Notes: generated from the letters alone by a model not told the origin. Shown: positions 8,690 to 19,010, counted from the first letter of the stretch. The stretch: DNA of 64,000 bases from Pseudonocardia sp. 73-21 (GCF_001899645.1 NZ_MKVV01000048.1:6047-70046); one strand, 5' to 3'. A program made the numbers and translations.

Positions 8690-9115
8690 ATGCTGAACCA
8701 CCCGCTGGGCGACGGGGCGCAGCTGCGCCCGCTCGAACCGTGGCGGGCCGCCGAGTTCGCGGCGTGCATCGAGCGCGACCGCGAGCACCTCGCGCCGTGG
8801 CTGCCCTGGGCCGCCCGGATCGTCGACGCCGACGGGGCCCGGGCGTGGCTGCAGACCTACGCCGACAAGCTCGTCACCCGCGCCTGCCGGGTCATGATCG
8901 ACTGGGCGTTCGAGGTGCGTGGGCTCAGCCGCGTCGAGTGGCGGGCGGTCACGTCCAACGTGCGGAGCCTCGCCACCGCGAGGCGGCTCGGGATGGTGCG
9001 GGAGGGCGTGCTGCGCGCGGCCGTGCCGGGCGACGACGGGCGTCAGGACCTGGAGGTCTGGGCCGTGGTCACCGAACGAGCGCCCGGTGCCGCGCCACCG
9101 CCTGCTGGTCGGTGA
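8690..9115 (+). CDS. RimJ/RimL-type GNAT acetyltransferase, internally deleted
   Basis: A 141-residue protein whose ends match ribosomal-protein-type N-acetyltransferases: [18 protein letters not shown] at the N-terminus and [41 protein letters not shown] near the C-terminus. The central part that normally carries strands 2-4 and the start of the acetyl-CoA P-loop (Q/R-x-x-G-x-G/A) is missing: TYADK joins directly to LVTRAC. About 45-55 residues appear to have been lost in frame compared with the family's usual 180-190. It is therefore probably non-functional, or at least not a normal acetyltransferase. Its 3' end overlaps the convergent dgt gene by 47 bases. Confidence 0.8.
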   Translation: MLNHPLGDGAQLRPLEPWRAAEFAACIERDREHLAPWLPWAARIVDADGARAWLQTYADKLVTRACRVMIDWAFEVRGLSRVEWRAVTSNVRSLATARRLGMVREGVLRAAVPGDDGRQDLEVWAVVTERAPGAAPPPAGR

Positions 9116-10298
9116 GCATCGAGACCTGGTCCACCACCACGCGCAGCCGCTCGGCGTCGTCCGCCGCGGCGTTCCAGACCTCGACGAACACCGGGTCGAG
9201 CACGTCGGGGGCCTTGGCCAGCAGGGCGGAGGCCAGCTCGGCCAGCAGCTCGCGCTGGCGGGCCTGCATGGCGAGCCGGTCGGGATCGCTCATCACGTAG
9301 CGCAGCGCCACGGCCTTCAGCAGGGCCACCTCGGCACCCGCCCGGGGCGGGACCACCAGATCCGCGGCGTAGCGGGTGAGCGGGCCCTCGCCGTGGGCGT
9401 CGCGGGTGGCGTCGGTGGCCGCCACCGCGAAGCGTCCGACGAGCTCGCTGGTCAGCCGCTTGAGCGCCACGTGGCCCGACTCGGGCGCCGTGGCGGCGGT
9501 GAACCCGCGCACCGCGTCGACGACGGGCAGGGCCAGCAGCCCGTCGCCGGCCTCGGCGAGCGCGCCGGGCTCGCCACCGAAGTGGCGCGCCGCCAGCTCC
9601 ACCAGCACCGCCTGCTCCCCCGGCGAACCGAGGGCGGCGAGGTCGATGCGGCCCGCGAGGATGCCGTCCTCCACGTCGTGCACGGAGTAGGCGACGTCGT
9701 CGGCCCAGTCCATGATCTGCGCCTCGATGCAGCGACGCCGCGGCGGCGCTCCCGCCCGGACCCACGTGAACACCTCGGCGTCGGCCGGGTAGGCGCCGTA
9801 CTTGCGGTCGCCGGCGCGCTGCACCCACGGGTACTTGCAGGAGGCGTCGAGGGTGGCGCGGGTGAGGTTGAGCCCGCATCCGGCGATCTTGGGTTCGAGC
9901 CGCGTGAGGATCCGGAGCGTCTGCGCGTTGCCCTCGAACCCGCCCGGGCAGAACTCGTCGAGCGCCCGTTCCCCGTTGTGCCCGAAAGGCGGGTGGCCGA
10001 TGTCGTGGGCGAGCCCCGCGGTGTCGACGACGTCGGGATCGGCGCCCAGGTCCTCGGCGATGCCGCGGCCGATCTGGGCGACCTCCAGCGAGTGGGTCAG
10101 CCGGGTGCGCGGCGCCCCGCTGACCTCGGCGCCCTCCCCCGGGCCCACGACCTGCGTCTTGCCCGCGAGCCGGCGTAGCGCCGCGGAGTGCAGCACGCGG
10201 GCGCGGTCACGGGAGAACGGTGTGCGGCGCTCCGGCCGTCCGGCGGCCTTGGGACCTTCCGGGACGAGCCGCTCGCGGTCGTGGTCGGAGTAGCTCAC
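9069..10298 (-). CDS. dgt: Deoxyguanosinetriphosphate triphosphohydrolase-like protein
   Basis: A 409-residue HD-domain protein that would split dGTP (or other dNTPs) to the nucleoside and triphosphate. The HD residues are visible: [10 protein letters not shown], then [15 protein letters not shown], with a later Asp in [17 protein letters not shown]. The N-terminal [26 protein letters not shown] is typical of Dgt type 2. The GTG start overlaps the stop of the upstream DUF218 gene by four bases, implying coupled translation. A dgt gene lies near dnaG in mycobacteria as well. Confidence 0.93.
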   Translation of the reverse strand: MSYSDHDRERLVPEGPKAAGRPERRTPFSRDRARVLHSAALRRLAGKTQVVGPGEGAEVSGAPRTRLTHSLEVAQIGRGIAEDLGADPDVVDTAGLAHDIGHPPFGHNGERALDEFCPGGFEGNAQTLRILTRLEPKIAGCGLNLTRATLDASCKYPWVQRAGDRKYGAYPADAEVFTWVRAGAPPRRRCIEAQIMDWADDVAYSVHDVEDGILAGRIDLAALGSPGEQAVLVELAARHFGGEPGALAEAGDGLLALPVVDAVRGFTAATAPESGHVALKRLTSELVGRFAVAATDATRDAHGEGPLTRYAADLVVPPRAGAEVALLKAVALRYVMSDPDRLAMQARQRELLAELASALLAKAPDVLDPVFVEVWNAAADDAERLRVVVDQVSMLTDQQAVARHRALVR

Positions 10299-10984
10299 CC
10301 GAGTCCTGTGGTCTCGGTGTCCACCGACGCGTGCGTGAGCCGGTAGTAGAGCATCGCGCCCGTCTCGCGGACGATGTAGCGGATCTGCGTCTCGCGCGTC
10401 TGCACGACGGGCCCGGACCGGGTGGGCGACGTCCACGCGTCGAGCCCGCTGTCGCGCGCCATCTGCCGGGCGCGCAGCGAGTGCCACGGGTCGCTGACCA
10501 GCAACGCGCGGCCCCAGCGGTCCTGGCGGGCGCGGTCGGCGACGGCCTGCAGACTCAGCAGCGTGTCGGACCCCACCGGCACCGCGACGACGGCGCCCGC
10601 GGGCACGCCCTGCCGGATCAGGTAGCGGCGCCCCGCCTCGGCCTCGGTGTAGGCGTCGCCCGGGCGGCCGCCGCCGGTGGTGACGATCCGCGGCGCCATG
10701 CCGGCGTCGTAGAGCTGCTGAGCGTGCCGCAACCGGGCCGCGAAGATCGAGCTGGGCTGGCCGTCGTACTGGGCGGCGCCGAGCACCACCACGGCGTCGA
10801 CGGGCCGCCGGTCGTCGATGCGCGCGACCTGCCACACCCGGAACGCCGTGCCTCCGACGACGAGCAGCCCGACCAGCACCGAGCCGAGCACCACGCGGGT
10901 GACCCAGCTGCGCCGCCTCGCGCGCGGCGGTGCCGCGGAGTGCAGCGGCACCGTGGGTGCCTCCGAGCGGACGGCGCGGGTCAT
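10295..10984 (-). CDS. DUF218 (YdcF/SanA-like) membrane-anchored protein
   Basis: A 229-residue protein with one N-terminal transmembrane helix (about residues 30-48) and a DUF218 domain outside ([33 protein letters not shown] ... IVTTGG ... [12 protein letters not shown] ... [21 protein letters not shown]). The family is linked to envelope integrity and vancomycin sensitivity in E. coli (SanA), but the reaction is unknown. The gene overlaps both its upstream XdhC-like and downstream dgt neighbours by four bases, forming a coupled three-gene unit. Confidence 0.87.
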   Translation of the reverse strand: MTRAVRSEAPTVPLHSAAPPRARRRSWVTRVVLGSVLVGLLVVGGTAFRVWQVARIDDRRPVDAVVVLGAAQYDGQPSSIFAARLRHAQQLYDAGMAPRIVTTGGGRPGDAYTEAEAGRRYLIRQGVPAGAVVAVPVGSDTLLSLQAVADRARQDRWGRALLVSDPWHSLRARQMARDSGLDAWTSPTRSGPVVQTRETQIRYIVRETGAMLYYRLTHASVDTETTGLG

Positions 10985-12003
10985 CCGCCGATCCGGCCCT
11001 CGGCGGCGGCGAGCGCGGTGCCGGCGCGACCGGCGCGGGCGGCGATCACCTGCGCGACGATCGACACGGCCGTCTCGGCCGGGGTACGGGCGCCCAGGTC
11101 GAGCCCGACCGGGCCGTAGAGCCGGGCCATCTCGTCGGCGGTGAGCCCGGCGGCCAGCAGCCGCTCACGGCGCGCGGACTGGGTGTGGCGGGATCCGAGC
11201 GCGCCGATGAACCCGCGCCCGCGCAGCCCCTCGATCAGCGCCGCGTCGAAGGAGGGGGCGTGGTCGAGCAGCACCAGCACGTCGGCGTCGGAGAAGGCGG
11301 CGACGGCGGCCACCGTGGCATCCAGCTCGCTCTCGTACCGCGACGACCAGCCCAGCAGCGCGGCCTGCGCCTCGAGCGCCGCCCCGATCGCACCCGAGCC
11401 GACGATGAGCACCGACGGCACCGGCACCCACAGGTCCAGCAGCAGCTCGGGACCGGCCTCGTTCGGGACCCGCTCGGTGACCGTGGCGCCGCGGCGCAGC
11501 AGCTGCCGGGCGGCGCCGGTGGCCACCTCGTCGAGGCCGGCGGAACCCAGGGTGCCGACGACGTCGGCGAGCTCCGGGCCGGTGAGCACGAGCGCGCCCG
11601 CGCCGTCGGCGGTGGACACGAGCGCCGACGGGGCGCCCCGTTCCAGGGACCTGCCCAGCGCGTCGGCGAGGGCGGCCGGCAGCGGGTGCCCGAGCAGCGT
11701 GGCGCCGCCGGAGCAGGCCAGGCCCGCGGCGAGCGCGGCGGGCTCGGCGACGTGGGCCTTCCTCGTCTGCGCCGTGGCCGCCGAGGCGGCGGCCAGCGGG
11801 ACCGCGGCGTCGTCGAGGGCTCCGCGGTACAGCACCCCGGCGAGCGCGCCCGACGCGGTGCCGGCCAGCAGCTGCCCGCTCTCGACCGTGCCGAAGCCGT
11901 GCCGGTCGAGCACCCGGACCACACCGAGCCCGTCACCGGCCATGCGGCGCAGGGCGGTTCCGAGCTCGCGGAGCCGGGTGTTGGAGTCAGTCGTCTGGGT
12001 CAC
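10981..12003 (-). CDS. XdhC/CoxI-family protein
   Basis: A 340-residue protein with an N-terminal XdhC/CoxI domain and a C-terminal Rossmann-type domain starting [22 protein letters not shown] near residue 213. Family members help insert or modify the molybdenum cofactor of xanthine-dehydrogenase-type enzymes, but the local neighbours are not molybdoenzymes, so the client is unknown. The GTG start has a -10-like TACGCT about seven bases upstream, suggesting a leaderless transcript. Confidence 0.85.
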   Translation of the reverse strand: MTQTTDSNTRLRELGTALRRMAGDGLGVVRVLDRHGFGTVESGQLLAGTASGALAGVLYRGALDDAAVPLAAASAATAQTRKAHVAEPAALAAGLACSGGATLLGHPLPAALADALGRSLERGAPSALVSTADGAGALVLTGPELADVVGTLGSAGLDEVATGAARQLLRRGATVTERVPNEAGPELLLDLWVPVPSVLIVGSGAIGAALEAQAALLGWSSRYESELDATVAAVAAFSDADVLVLLDHAPSFDAALIEGLRGRGFIGALGSRHTQSARRERLLAAGLTADEMARLYGPVGLDLGARTPAETAVSIVAQVIAARAGRAGTALAAAEGRIGG

Positions 12004-12017
12004 GCACCCAAGCGTAG

Positions 12018-12173
12018 CTACAGGCAGCCGCGGTCGTCGGCCAGCTGCACGGCCTCGGCCCCAGCATCGCGGCGAGCGCCCCTCACCATGGCCTGGTCGT
12101 CGGCGGGCAGGACCCACCGACAGCAGGTACCACTTGCGCGGGCTCAGCCGCGCCGGGTCGCTGACCTCGGACA
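12018..12173 (-). pseudogene. Small conserved gene interrupted by a one-base frameshift
   Basis: Reading from the ATG at 12173 gives SEVSDPARLSPRKWYLLSV, and the next frame continues LPADDQAMVRGARRDAGAE to a stop at 12018. Removing one G from the GTGGGT near 12113 joins the two as WYLLSVVLPADDQAMV, about 51 residues. Both halves read like one coherent small protein (a W-Y-L-L and ADDQAMV pattern), which neither frame alone would give. It is either a decayed gene or a sequencing error. The function is unknown. Confidence 0.5.
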
Positions 12174-12264
12174 TGCCGCCCCGGGTATTTGCGGTGGGTG
12201 GCACCCGCCCGTGACGGATGTCAGGGGAACACCTGTGGTCTGATCTCCGTTGATCTCATCGACC

Positions 12265-12349
12265 GGCCCCGTAGCGGGCCCCTCACGAGACAGGATCCAT
12301 GGACCCGTCAGACAGTACGGGCACCGTCCTCGCAGGACGGTGCCGATAG
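12265..12349 (+). promoter_or_regulatory. Structured 5' leader of the CNNM operon
   Basis: Two hairpins precede the first CNNM gene. The first is GGCCC (12265-12269) with GGGCC (12276-12280). The second is a perfect 10-base stem, GCACCGTCCT-CGC-AGGACGGTGC (12321-12343), ending seven bases before the ATG at 12350. The only purine-rich ribosome site for that ATG (AGGA, 12334-12337) lies in its 3' arm and would be hidden in the stem. An upstream ORF runs through the stem. This layout suggests translation-coupled control; I see no match to the M-box or yybP-ykoY riboswitch consensus. Confidence 0.6.
12299..12349 (+). CDS. Upstream ORF / leader peptide MDPSDSTGTVLAGRCR
   Basis: A 16-codon reading frame whose TAG stop directly abuts the ATG of the CNNM gene. 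AGGA lies three bases before its ATG. The N-terminus is acidic and proline-containing (MDPSD), similar in kind to the EPDP stretch of the enterobacterial mgtA leader, which destabilises ribosomes at low magnesium. A ribosome on this frame must melt the 12321-12343 stem and so expose the CNNM ribosome site. A role in magnesium or other metal-dependent control of the downstream CNNM proteins is inferred. Confidence 0.6.
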   Translation: MDPSDSTGTVLAGRCR

Positions 12350-13681
12350 ATGATCATCGACTTGCTCAATGTGCTCCTCGGCGTGCTCGTCGTCGTCGCG
12401 ATCACCGCGCTCACGGGCTACTTCGTCGCCCAGGAGTTCGGCTACATGGCCGTCGACCGCGCCCGGCTGCGGGCCCGTGCCGCGGACGGTGACGCCGGCG
12501 CCCGCCGCGCCCTGGCCGTCACGAACCGCACGTCGTTCATGCTCTCCGGCGCCCAGCTGGGCATCACCGTCACCGGCCTGCTCGTCGGTTACGTCGCCGA
12601 GCCGCTGATCGGCGAGGGCCTCGGCGCCCTGCTGGGCGGCGTGGGCGTGCCCACCGGCGTCGGCATCGCGATCGGCACGGTGCTCGCGCTGCTGCTGGCC
12701 ACGGTCGTGCAGATGGTGTTCGGCGAGCTGTTCCCCAAGAACCTCGCGATCGCCCGGCCCGAGCCGGTGGCCCGCGCGCTGGCGCTGTCCACCACCGTCT
12801 ACCTGAAGCTGTTCGGCTGGCTGATCCATGTCTTCGACACGGCGTCGAACCTGCTGCTCAAGGCGCTGCGCGTCGAGCCCGTGCACGACGTGGAGCACTC
12901 CGCCACGCCCCGTGACCTGGAGGCGATCATCGACGAGTCCCGCGACAGCGGCGACCTCGACGAGGAGCTCTCCACCCTGCTCGACCGCGTCCTGGACTTC
13001 ACCGACCGCTCCGCCCGCGCCGCGATGATCCCCCGGCCCCGCGTCGCCTCGGTGGCCGCCGACGCGACGATGGCCGACCTGGTCGAGCTGATGGCGTCCG
13101 GGCACTCGCGGCTGCCGGTGCTCGGTTCCGGCGTCGACGACGTCGTCGGCGTCATCTGCCTGCGCGACGTGCTCGCGCTGGAGGGCCGGGACCTGTCCGC
13201 CTTCCGCGTGGCCGACGCCGCGCGCACGCCCGTGCTGGTACCGGCCTCGCTGCCGCTGCCCGCGGTACTGGCCGCGCTGCGCGAGGCCGACGAGGAGTTC
13301 GCCTGCGTCGTCGACGAGTACGGCGGTCTCGCCGGCGTCATCACGATGGAGGACATCGCCGAGGAGCTCGTCGGGGAGATCACCGACGAGCACGACGCCG
13401 CCGGGGTCGACCGGCCGCGGATCGGTGACGGCGAGTGGACCGTCGACGGGGCCATGGGCATCGACGACGTCGAGCGGATGCTGGACACCGACCTGCCCGA
13501 GGGCGACTACCAGACCGTCGGCGGCCTCGTCATCGACGCGCTGCAGCGCCTGCCCGAGGTGGGCGACGCCGTCACCCTCCCCCTGCCCGAACGCCCACTG
13601 GAGATCACCGTGTGCACCGTGGAACGCCGCGTGCCCGCGACGGTCCGACTCGCCTTCGCCTCGGCGGAGGTTCCGGCATGA
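12350..13681 (+). CDS. CNNM/CorC-family membrane protein (DUF21-CBS-CorC_HlyC)
   Basis: A 443-residue protein. A DUF21 (CNNM) domain with four hydrophobic segments covers about residues 1-180 (MIIDLLNVLLGVLVVVAITA at the start), a CBS pair about 215-335 (FACVVDEYGGLAGVITMEDIAEE is the second CBS), and a CorC_HlyC domain about 350-435. Family members transport or regulate transport of Mg2+ and related divalent cations. Its stop overlaps the start of a second CNNM gene (ATGA). Expression is probably controlled through the upstream ORF and hairpin. Confidence 0.92.
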   Translation: MIIDLLNVLLGVLVVVAITALTGYFVAQEFGYMAVDRARLRARAADGDAGARRALAVTNRTSFMLSGAQLGITVTGLLVGYVAEPLIGEGLGALLGGVGVPTGVGIAIGTVLALLLATVVQMVFGELFPKNLAIARPEPVARALALSTTVYLKLFGWLIHVFDTASNLLLKALRVEPVHDVEHSATPRDLEAIIDESRDSGDLDEELSTLLDRVLDFTDRSARAAMIPRPRVASVAADATMADLVELMASGHSRLPVLGSGVDDVVGVICLRDVLALEGRDLSAFRVADAARTPVLVPASLPLPAVLAALREADEEFACVVDEYGGLAGVITMEDIAEELVGEITDEHDAAGVDRPRIGDGEWTVDGAMGIDDVERMLDTDLPEGDYQTVGGLVIDALQRLPEVGDAVTLPLPERPLEITVCTVERRVPATVRLAFASAEVPA

Positions 13682-14673
13682 GCACCGGTCTCGCCATCGG
13701 CATCTCCGTCGCCCTGATCGCGTTCAGCGCGTTCTTCGTCGCCGTCGAGTTCGCGCTCGTCGCGGCCCGCCGCTACCGGCTGGAGGAGGCCGCGGCGCGC
13801 AGCTCGTCCGCCCGGGCCGCGCTGAAGAGCGCCAAGGACCTGTCCCTGCTGCTCGCGGGCTCGCAGCTGGGCATCACGCTGTGCACGCTCGGGCTCGGTG
13901 CGCTGGGCAAGCCGGCCGTCGAGGAGCTGCTCGCGCCGCTGCTGGGCGGCCTGGGCGACACCGCGGCCGGCGTCCTGTCGTTCGTGCTGTCGCTGGTCAT
14001 CGTGACGTTCCTGCACCTCGTGGTCGGCGAGATGGCCCCGAAGTCGTGGGCCATCGCGCACCCCGAGCGGTCGGCCACGCTGCTGGCGCTGCCGATGCGC
14101 GGGTTCATGGTGCTCACCCGGCCGCTGCTGCTCGGGCTCAACGGCATGGCCAACCGGTGCCTGCGCCGTGTGGGTGTCGAGCCCGTCGACGAGGTCGGCG
14201 AGGGGCGCAACCCCGCCGACCTGCGCGAGCTCGTGGAGCACTCGGCCACCACCGGCGCGCTCGACGCCGAGCACCATGCGCGGCTCGTCACGGCGCTGGA
14301 CCTCGACTCCGCGCCGCTGCGCGAGGTCGTCCGGCCCCGCGCCGAGGTGGCCTCCGTGCCGTCGGGTGCGAGCCCGGCCGACATCCGCGCCGTGTCGCGG
14401 GAGTCCAGCCACCTGCGACTGATCGTCACCGGCACGGACGGACATCCGGTGGGCGTCGTGCACGTCCGCGACGCCCTCACCGCGCAGGCCGGCACCGCCG
14501 CCGAGCTGATGCGGCCCGTGCCGACCCTGCAGGCCGGGGTCCCCCTGCACGACGCGCTCGGTGCGATGCGGGAGCGCCGCAACCATCTGGCCCTGGTGGC
14601 CGACGGTGACGAGCTGCTCGGGCTCGTGACGATGCAGGACATCCTCGACCGCCTGCTCCCGGCGCCGGTGTAG
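13678..14673 (+). CDS. CNNM-family membrane protein (short form)
   Basis: A 331-residue paralogue of the preceding gene. It has the DUF21 membrane domain (about residues 1-190, with VVGEMAPKSWAIAHPE matching the conserved GE-x-x-PK motif) and a CBS pair, but lacks the C-terminal CorC_HlyC domain. Pairs of one long and one short CNNM protein are also known in mycobacteria (Rv1842c/Rv1841c type), suggesting a heteromer. Its start overlaps the upstream stop, so the two should be made in fixed ratio. Confidence 0.9.
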   Translation: MSTGLAIGISVALIAFSAFFVAVEFALVAARRYRLEEAAARSSSARAALKSAKDLSLLLAGSQLGITLCTLGLGALGKPAVEELLAPLLGGLGDTAAGVLSFVLSLVIVTFLHLVVGEMAPKSWAIAHPERSATLLALPMRGFMVLTRPLLLGLNGMANRCLRRVGVEPVDEVGEGRNPADLRELVEHSATTGALDAEHHARLVTALDLDSAPLREVVRPRAEVASVPSGASPADIRAVSRESSHLRLIVTGTDGHPVGVVHVRDALTAQAGTAAELMRPVPTLQAGVPLHDALGAMRERRNHLALVADGDELLGLVTMQDILDRLLPAPV

Positions 14674-14755
14674 CACCAGGGGTGCAGCCGGCGCGCGGCA
14701 GCAGTTGATCAGCGCTACGCTCCGCTGCACCTCCGTCACACCCCGGGAGATGTCC

Positions 14756-14956
14756 ATGAGCGCCCCCACCCTGCGCCCCGCCGACCTCGACGACACCGCG
14801 CTGGAGAAGATCCGCACGCTGGAGGGCCGGCTGGGGGTGCCCCTGGTGGCCTACGCCCCCGAGACGCCCTACGCCCCGCTCACCGACGAGCAGGTGGCGG
14901 AGCTGCAGCGGGCCGAGGCCGAGCTGGGCGTGCAGCTGCTGGCCTACCGTCCCTGA
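14756..14956 (+). CDS. Small conserved hypothetical protein
   Basis: A 66-residue acidic protein preceded by a good ribosome site (GGGAGA, about 14745-14750). It is mostly helical with two similar helices (ALEKIRTLEGRLGVPLVAYAP and VAELQRAEAELGVQLLAYRP), each ending L-L/V-A-Y-x-P, which looks like an internal duplication. No family is recognised. The GTG of the SDR gene follows its stop without any gap, so the two are cotranscribed. Confidence 0.75.
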   Translation: MSAPTLRPADLDDTALEKIRTLEGRLGVPLVAYAPETPYAPLTDEQVAELQRAEAELGVQLLAYRP

Positions 14957-15736
14957 GTGGCGCATCCCCTCTTCGACGTCTCCGGGCGCACCGCGCTCGT
15001 CACCGGATCCAGCCGCGGGATCGGCCTGGCACTCGCCCGCGGGCTGGTCGAGGCGGGCTGCACGGTGGTGCTCAACGCCCGCGGTGACACGCAGCTGGGC
15101 TCGGCGGTCGACGCGCTGGCGCCGGTGGCCGCGAGGCACGGCGGCGCCGTGTACGCGGTCGCGTTCGACAACGCCGATCCCGCGGCCGTCGCCGCCGGCG
15201 TCACCCGGGCCGAGGAGATGGCAGGCCCGCTCGACATCGCCGTCTGCAACACGGGCGCCCAGCACCGCGCCCCGTTCCTCGACTTCGCCGACGACGACTG
15301 GTTCCGGCTGCTGGACACCAACCTGACCAGCACGTTCCTCGTGGCCCGCGAGGCCGGCCGGCGCATGGCGCCGCGCGGCCGGGGCAAGATCGTCACAGTC
15401 TGCTCGCTGCAGAGCGAGGTGAGCAGGCCCGGGATCGCCCCCTACGCCGCGACGAAGGGCGCGCTCAAGATGCTCACGAAGGGCATGTGCGCCGACCTCG
15501 CCCCGTTCGGGATACAGGTCAACGGACTCGGCCCCGGCTACATCGAGACCGAGCTGACCGCCGCCCTCGTCGCCGACCCGGCCTTCGACGGCTGGGTGCG
15601 CGGACGCACCCCCGCCGGCCGCTGGGGCCGTGTCGAGGACCTGGTCGGGACGCTGCTCTACCTGGTGGGCCCGGCCTCGGACTTCGTGACCGGCCAGGTG
15701 GTCTACGTCGACGGCGGGATGCTGGCCGTCCTGTAG
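14957..15736 (+). CDS. Short-chain dehydrogenase/reductase (gluconate 5-dehydrogenase-like)
   Basis: A 259-residue classical SDR. The NAD(P) motif is TGSSRGIG (about residues 17-24), the catalytic Tyr-Lys are in PYAATKGALKML, the Asn in NTGAQ, and the C-terminus ends VVYVDGGMLAVL. The TGSSRGIGLALARGLVEAG and GPGYIETELTAALV stretches resemble gluconate 5-dehydrogenases and related sugar-acid reductases; the Ser of the triad is in CSLQSE. Substrate is not certain. It overlaps nothing downstream and ends two bases from the convergent glyS. Confidence 0.87.
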   Translation: MAHPLFDVSGRTALVTGSSRGIGLALARGLVEAGCTVVLNARGDTQLGSAVDALAPVAARHGGAVYAVAFDNADPAAVAAGVTRAEEMAGPLDIAVCNTGAQHRAPFLDFADDDWFRLLDTNLTSTFLVAREAGRRMAPRGRGKIVTVCSLQSEVSRPGIAPYAATKGALKMLTKGMCADLAPFGIQVNGLGPGYIETELTAALVADPAFDGWVRGRTPAGRWGRVEDLVGTLLYLVGPASDFVTGQVVYVDGGMLAVL

Positions 15737-15737
15737 C

Positions 15738-17135
<1,398 letters not shown>

Positions 17136-17193
17136 GGGGTACTCCAGGACTAGTGAGTGGAAGAGCCAAGGGTAGCGATATGCCGCCCGTGGT

Positions 17194-18261
17194 TTACCCC
17201 GCACTCTCCCGGGCCGCCAGCCTGCGGTTTCGGACCATGCTCGAGACGAACGCGGCGGCGATGAACGCCACCCCGATCAGCCCCGTGACCACCTCGTTGG
17301 CCTTGAACCCGATGCCGATGAGCAGGATCACCGCCAGCGCGCCGATGGCCCAGTGCGCGCCGTGCTCCAGGTAGACGTAGTCGGCCAGCGTGCCCTTGCG
17401 CACCAGGTAGACGGTGATCGACCGGACGAACATCGCGCCGATGAGACCGAGGCCCAGCGCGATGAGGATCGGGTCGGTGGTGACGGCGAACGCCCCGATC
17501 ACCCCGTCGAAGGAGAACGCGGCGTCGAGCACCTCGAGGTAGAGGAACAGGAAGAGCCCGGCCCGGCCGGTGGCCTTCACGAGCTGCGACGGCCGGGAGC
17601 CCGGCTGCTCGTCCTCCCCCGGCTGGTCGAAGAACTCCCCGAGGCCGTTGACCACCAGGTACGTGACCAGACCCAGCGCGCCGGCGACCAGCACCACGCC
17701 CGGGTCGGCCGCCAGGGTCTCCGAGAGCACGACCAGCACCGCCAGCGCGAGCACGATCGACAGCCGCGAGAGCTGCCCGATCTTCGCGAGCGGGACCTCG
17801 AGCCACGTGAGCCACCGGATGTCGCGGTCCTCGAACGTCCAGTCCAGGAACAGCATGAACAGGAACATGCCGCCGAACGCGGCGATCTGCGGGTAGGCCT
17901 GGTTGAGCAGGTAGGCGTAGGTGCCCGGGTCCTCGGGCGGCAGGTTCTTGGTGTCCAGCGCGAGCGTGAACGCCTCGACGGGATTGAGCCCCGCCGTGAC
18001 CGACACGATGATCAGCGGGAACACCAGGCGCATGCCGAACACGGCGATGATCACGCCGACGGTCAGGAAGATGCGCTGCCAGTACGGGTCCATCCGGTCC
18101 AGCACGGTGGCGTTGACCACCGCGTTGTCGAACGACAGCGAGATCTCCAGGATGCCGAGGATCGCGCAGAGCAGCAGGCCCTCGACGCCGCCGTAGAGAA
18201 AGGCGACCACGAGGGCGACGATCGAGACCCCGTAGGCCAGCCCGAAAATCCGAAGGTTCAT
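17194..18261 (-). CDS. DUF475/TerC-like integral membrane protein
   Basis: A 355-residue polytopic protein with about nine helices. Two repeats carry the SFDNAVVN and SFDGVIGA motifs, whose Asp residues in membrane helices are typical of the TerC/DUF475 group. Family members are linked to metal export or metal delivery to exoenzymes (for example Mn2+ in related TerC proteins). The ATG at 18261 begins [16 protein letters not shown] and is preferred to an upstream start. A metal substrate is inferred only from the family. Confidence 0.87.
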   Translation of the reverse strand: MNLRIFGLAYGVSIVALVVAFLYGGVEGLLLCAILGILEISLSFDNAVVNATVLDRMDPYWQRIFLTVGVIIAVFGMRLVFPLIIVSVTAGLNPVEAFTLALDTKNLPPEDPGTYAYLLNQAYPQIAAFGGMFLFMLFLDWTFEDRDIRWLTWLEVPLAKIGQLSRLSIVLALAVLVVLSETLAADPGVVLVAGALGLVTYLVVNGLGEFFDQPGEDEQPGSRPSQLVKATGRAGLFLFLYLEVLDAAFSFDGVIGAFAVTTDPILIALGLGLIGAMFVRSITVYLVRKGTLADYVYLEHGAHWAIGALAVILLIGIGFKANEVVTGLIGVAFIAAAFVSSMVRNRRLAARESAG

Positions 18262-18277
18262 CGTGCGAGTTCCCCGC

Positions 18278-18598
18278 TCACTCGGCCCGGAGACTCCGAT
18301 GGTCCGTCGCCTCCCCACCCACAGCCTCCACCAGGGTCTCGAAGGTGGCGATCTCCGGGGTGGCCTCGGCCAGCAGCGGCACGACGTGCTCGCGCACCGC
18401 GAACGGGCTCAGGCTGCGCCGGTAGGCGTCCACGGAGACGAACCGGACCGTCAGCACCCAGCAGCCGGGGTCGTCGACGGCCCGGCCCAGCTCACCGCCG
18501 AGACAACCGGGCGCCGCGGTGAGCAGCTCCAGGGCGCGGCGGGCGCGGGAAAACAGGTCGACGGGCACGGGCGTTGTGAAGCGGCAGACGAGCAGCAC
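18278..18598 (-). CDS. Antibiotic biosynthesis monooxygenase (ABM)-domain protein
   Basis: A 106-residue single-domain protein of ferredoxin-like fold. The pattern LLVCRFTTP ... ARRALELLTAAPGCLGGELGRAVDDPGCWVLTVRFVSVDAYRRSL ... HVVPLLAEA matches small ABM/YgiN-type proteins. These can be heme- or quinol-related monooxygenases, or have no activity. It lies divergent from smtB and just upstream of the TerC-like gene. Confidence 0.75.
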   Translation of the reverse strand: MLLVCRFTTPVPVDLFSRARRALELLTAAPGCLGGELGRAVDDPGCWVLTVRFVSVDAYRRSLSPFAVREHVVPLLAEATPEIATFETLVEAVGGEATDHRSLRAE

Positions 18599-18610
18599 GG
18601 GCGCAGCCTG

Positions 18611-18645
18611 CCATCCACCTAGGATGGGGGTGAGCCACCGGGAGG
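18611..18645 (+). promoter_or_regulatory. Candidate smtB-zur promoter/operator and ribosome site
   Basis: A perfect 6-base inverted repeat CCATCC-ACCTA-GGATGG (18611-18627) overlaps a -10-like TAGGAT, and GGAGG (18641-18645) precedes the smtB ATG at 18654. The repeat is where an ArsR repressor could block RNA polymerase, but it does not resemble the AT-rich SmtB or Zur boxes known elsewhere. Confidence 0.35.
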
Positions 18646-18653
18646 AAACGCAG

Positions 18654-19010
18654 ATGTCGATCGTCGCAGGAGCCGACGCCGCGCAGGCGCACGAGTGCGC
18701 CGCACCGGCCCCCGTCCGCACCCCGCGTACGCTCGCCGCGGCCGGTGATCTGCTCCGCGCGCTGGCCGCCCCCGTGCGCATCGCCATCGTGCTGCAGCTC
18801 CTGGAGTCCAGCCGCTGCGTCCACGACCTGGTGGACGCGCTCGGTGTCACCCAGCCGCTGATCAGCCAGCACCTGCGGGTGCTCAAGTCCGCCGGGGTCG
18901 TGCACGGCGAGCGGCAGGGTCGCGAGGTCGTGTACTCGCTGGTCGACGACCACCTGGCCCACATCGTCGTCGACGCCGTGGCGCACGCCGAGGAGGGACG
19001 GTCGACGTGA
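18654..19010 (+). CDS. smtB: ArsR/SmtB-family zinc-responsive repressor
   Basis: A 118-residue winged-helix repressor. The recognition helix is in VTQPLISQHLRVLKSAGVV. The last helix, DDHLAHIVVDAVAHAEE, fits D-x-H-x10-H-x2-E, the alpha5 metal site of SmtB/CzrA proteins that bind Zn2+ or Co2+ at the dimer interface. Binding releases DNA. It is followed with a four-base overlap by zur, the same pairing as mycobacterial Rv2358-Rv2359, where zinc-loaded SmtB relieves repression of zur. Confidence 0.9.
   Translation: MSIVAGADAAQAHECAAPAPVRTPRTLAAAGDLLRALAAPVRIAIVLQLLESSRCVHDLVDALGVTQPLISQHLRVLKSAGVVHGERQGREVVYSLVDDHLAHIVVDAVAHAEEGRST

Noticed and set aside
12241..12349. M-box or yybP-ykoY riboswitch ahead of CNNM
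   Set aside because: The conserved cores of these riboswitches could not be found; the uORF plus hairpin explains the leader better.
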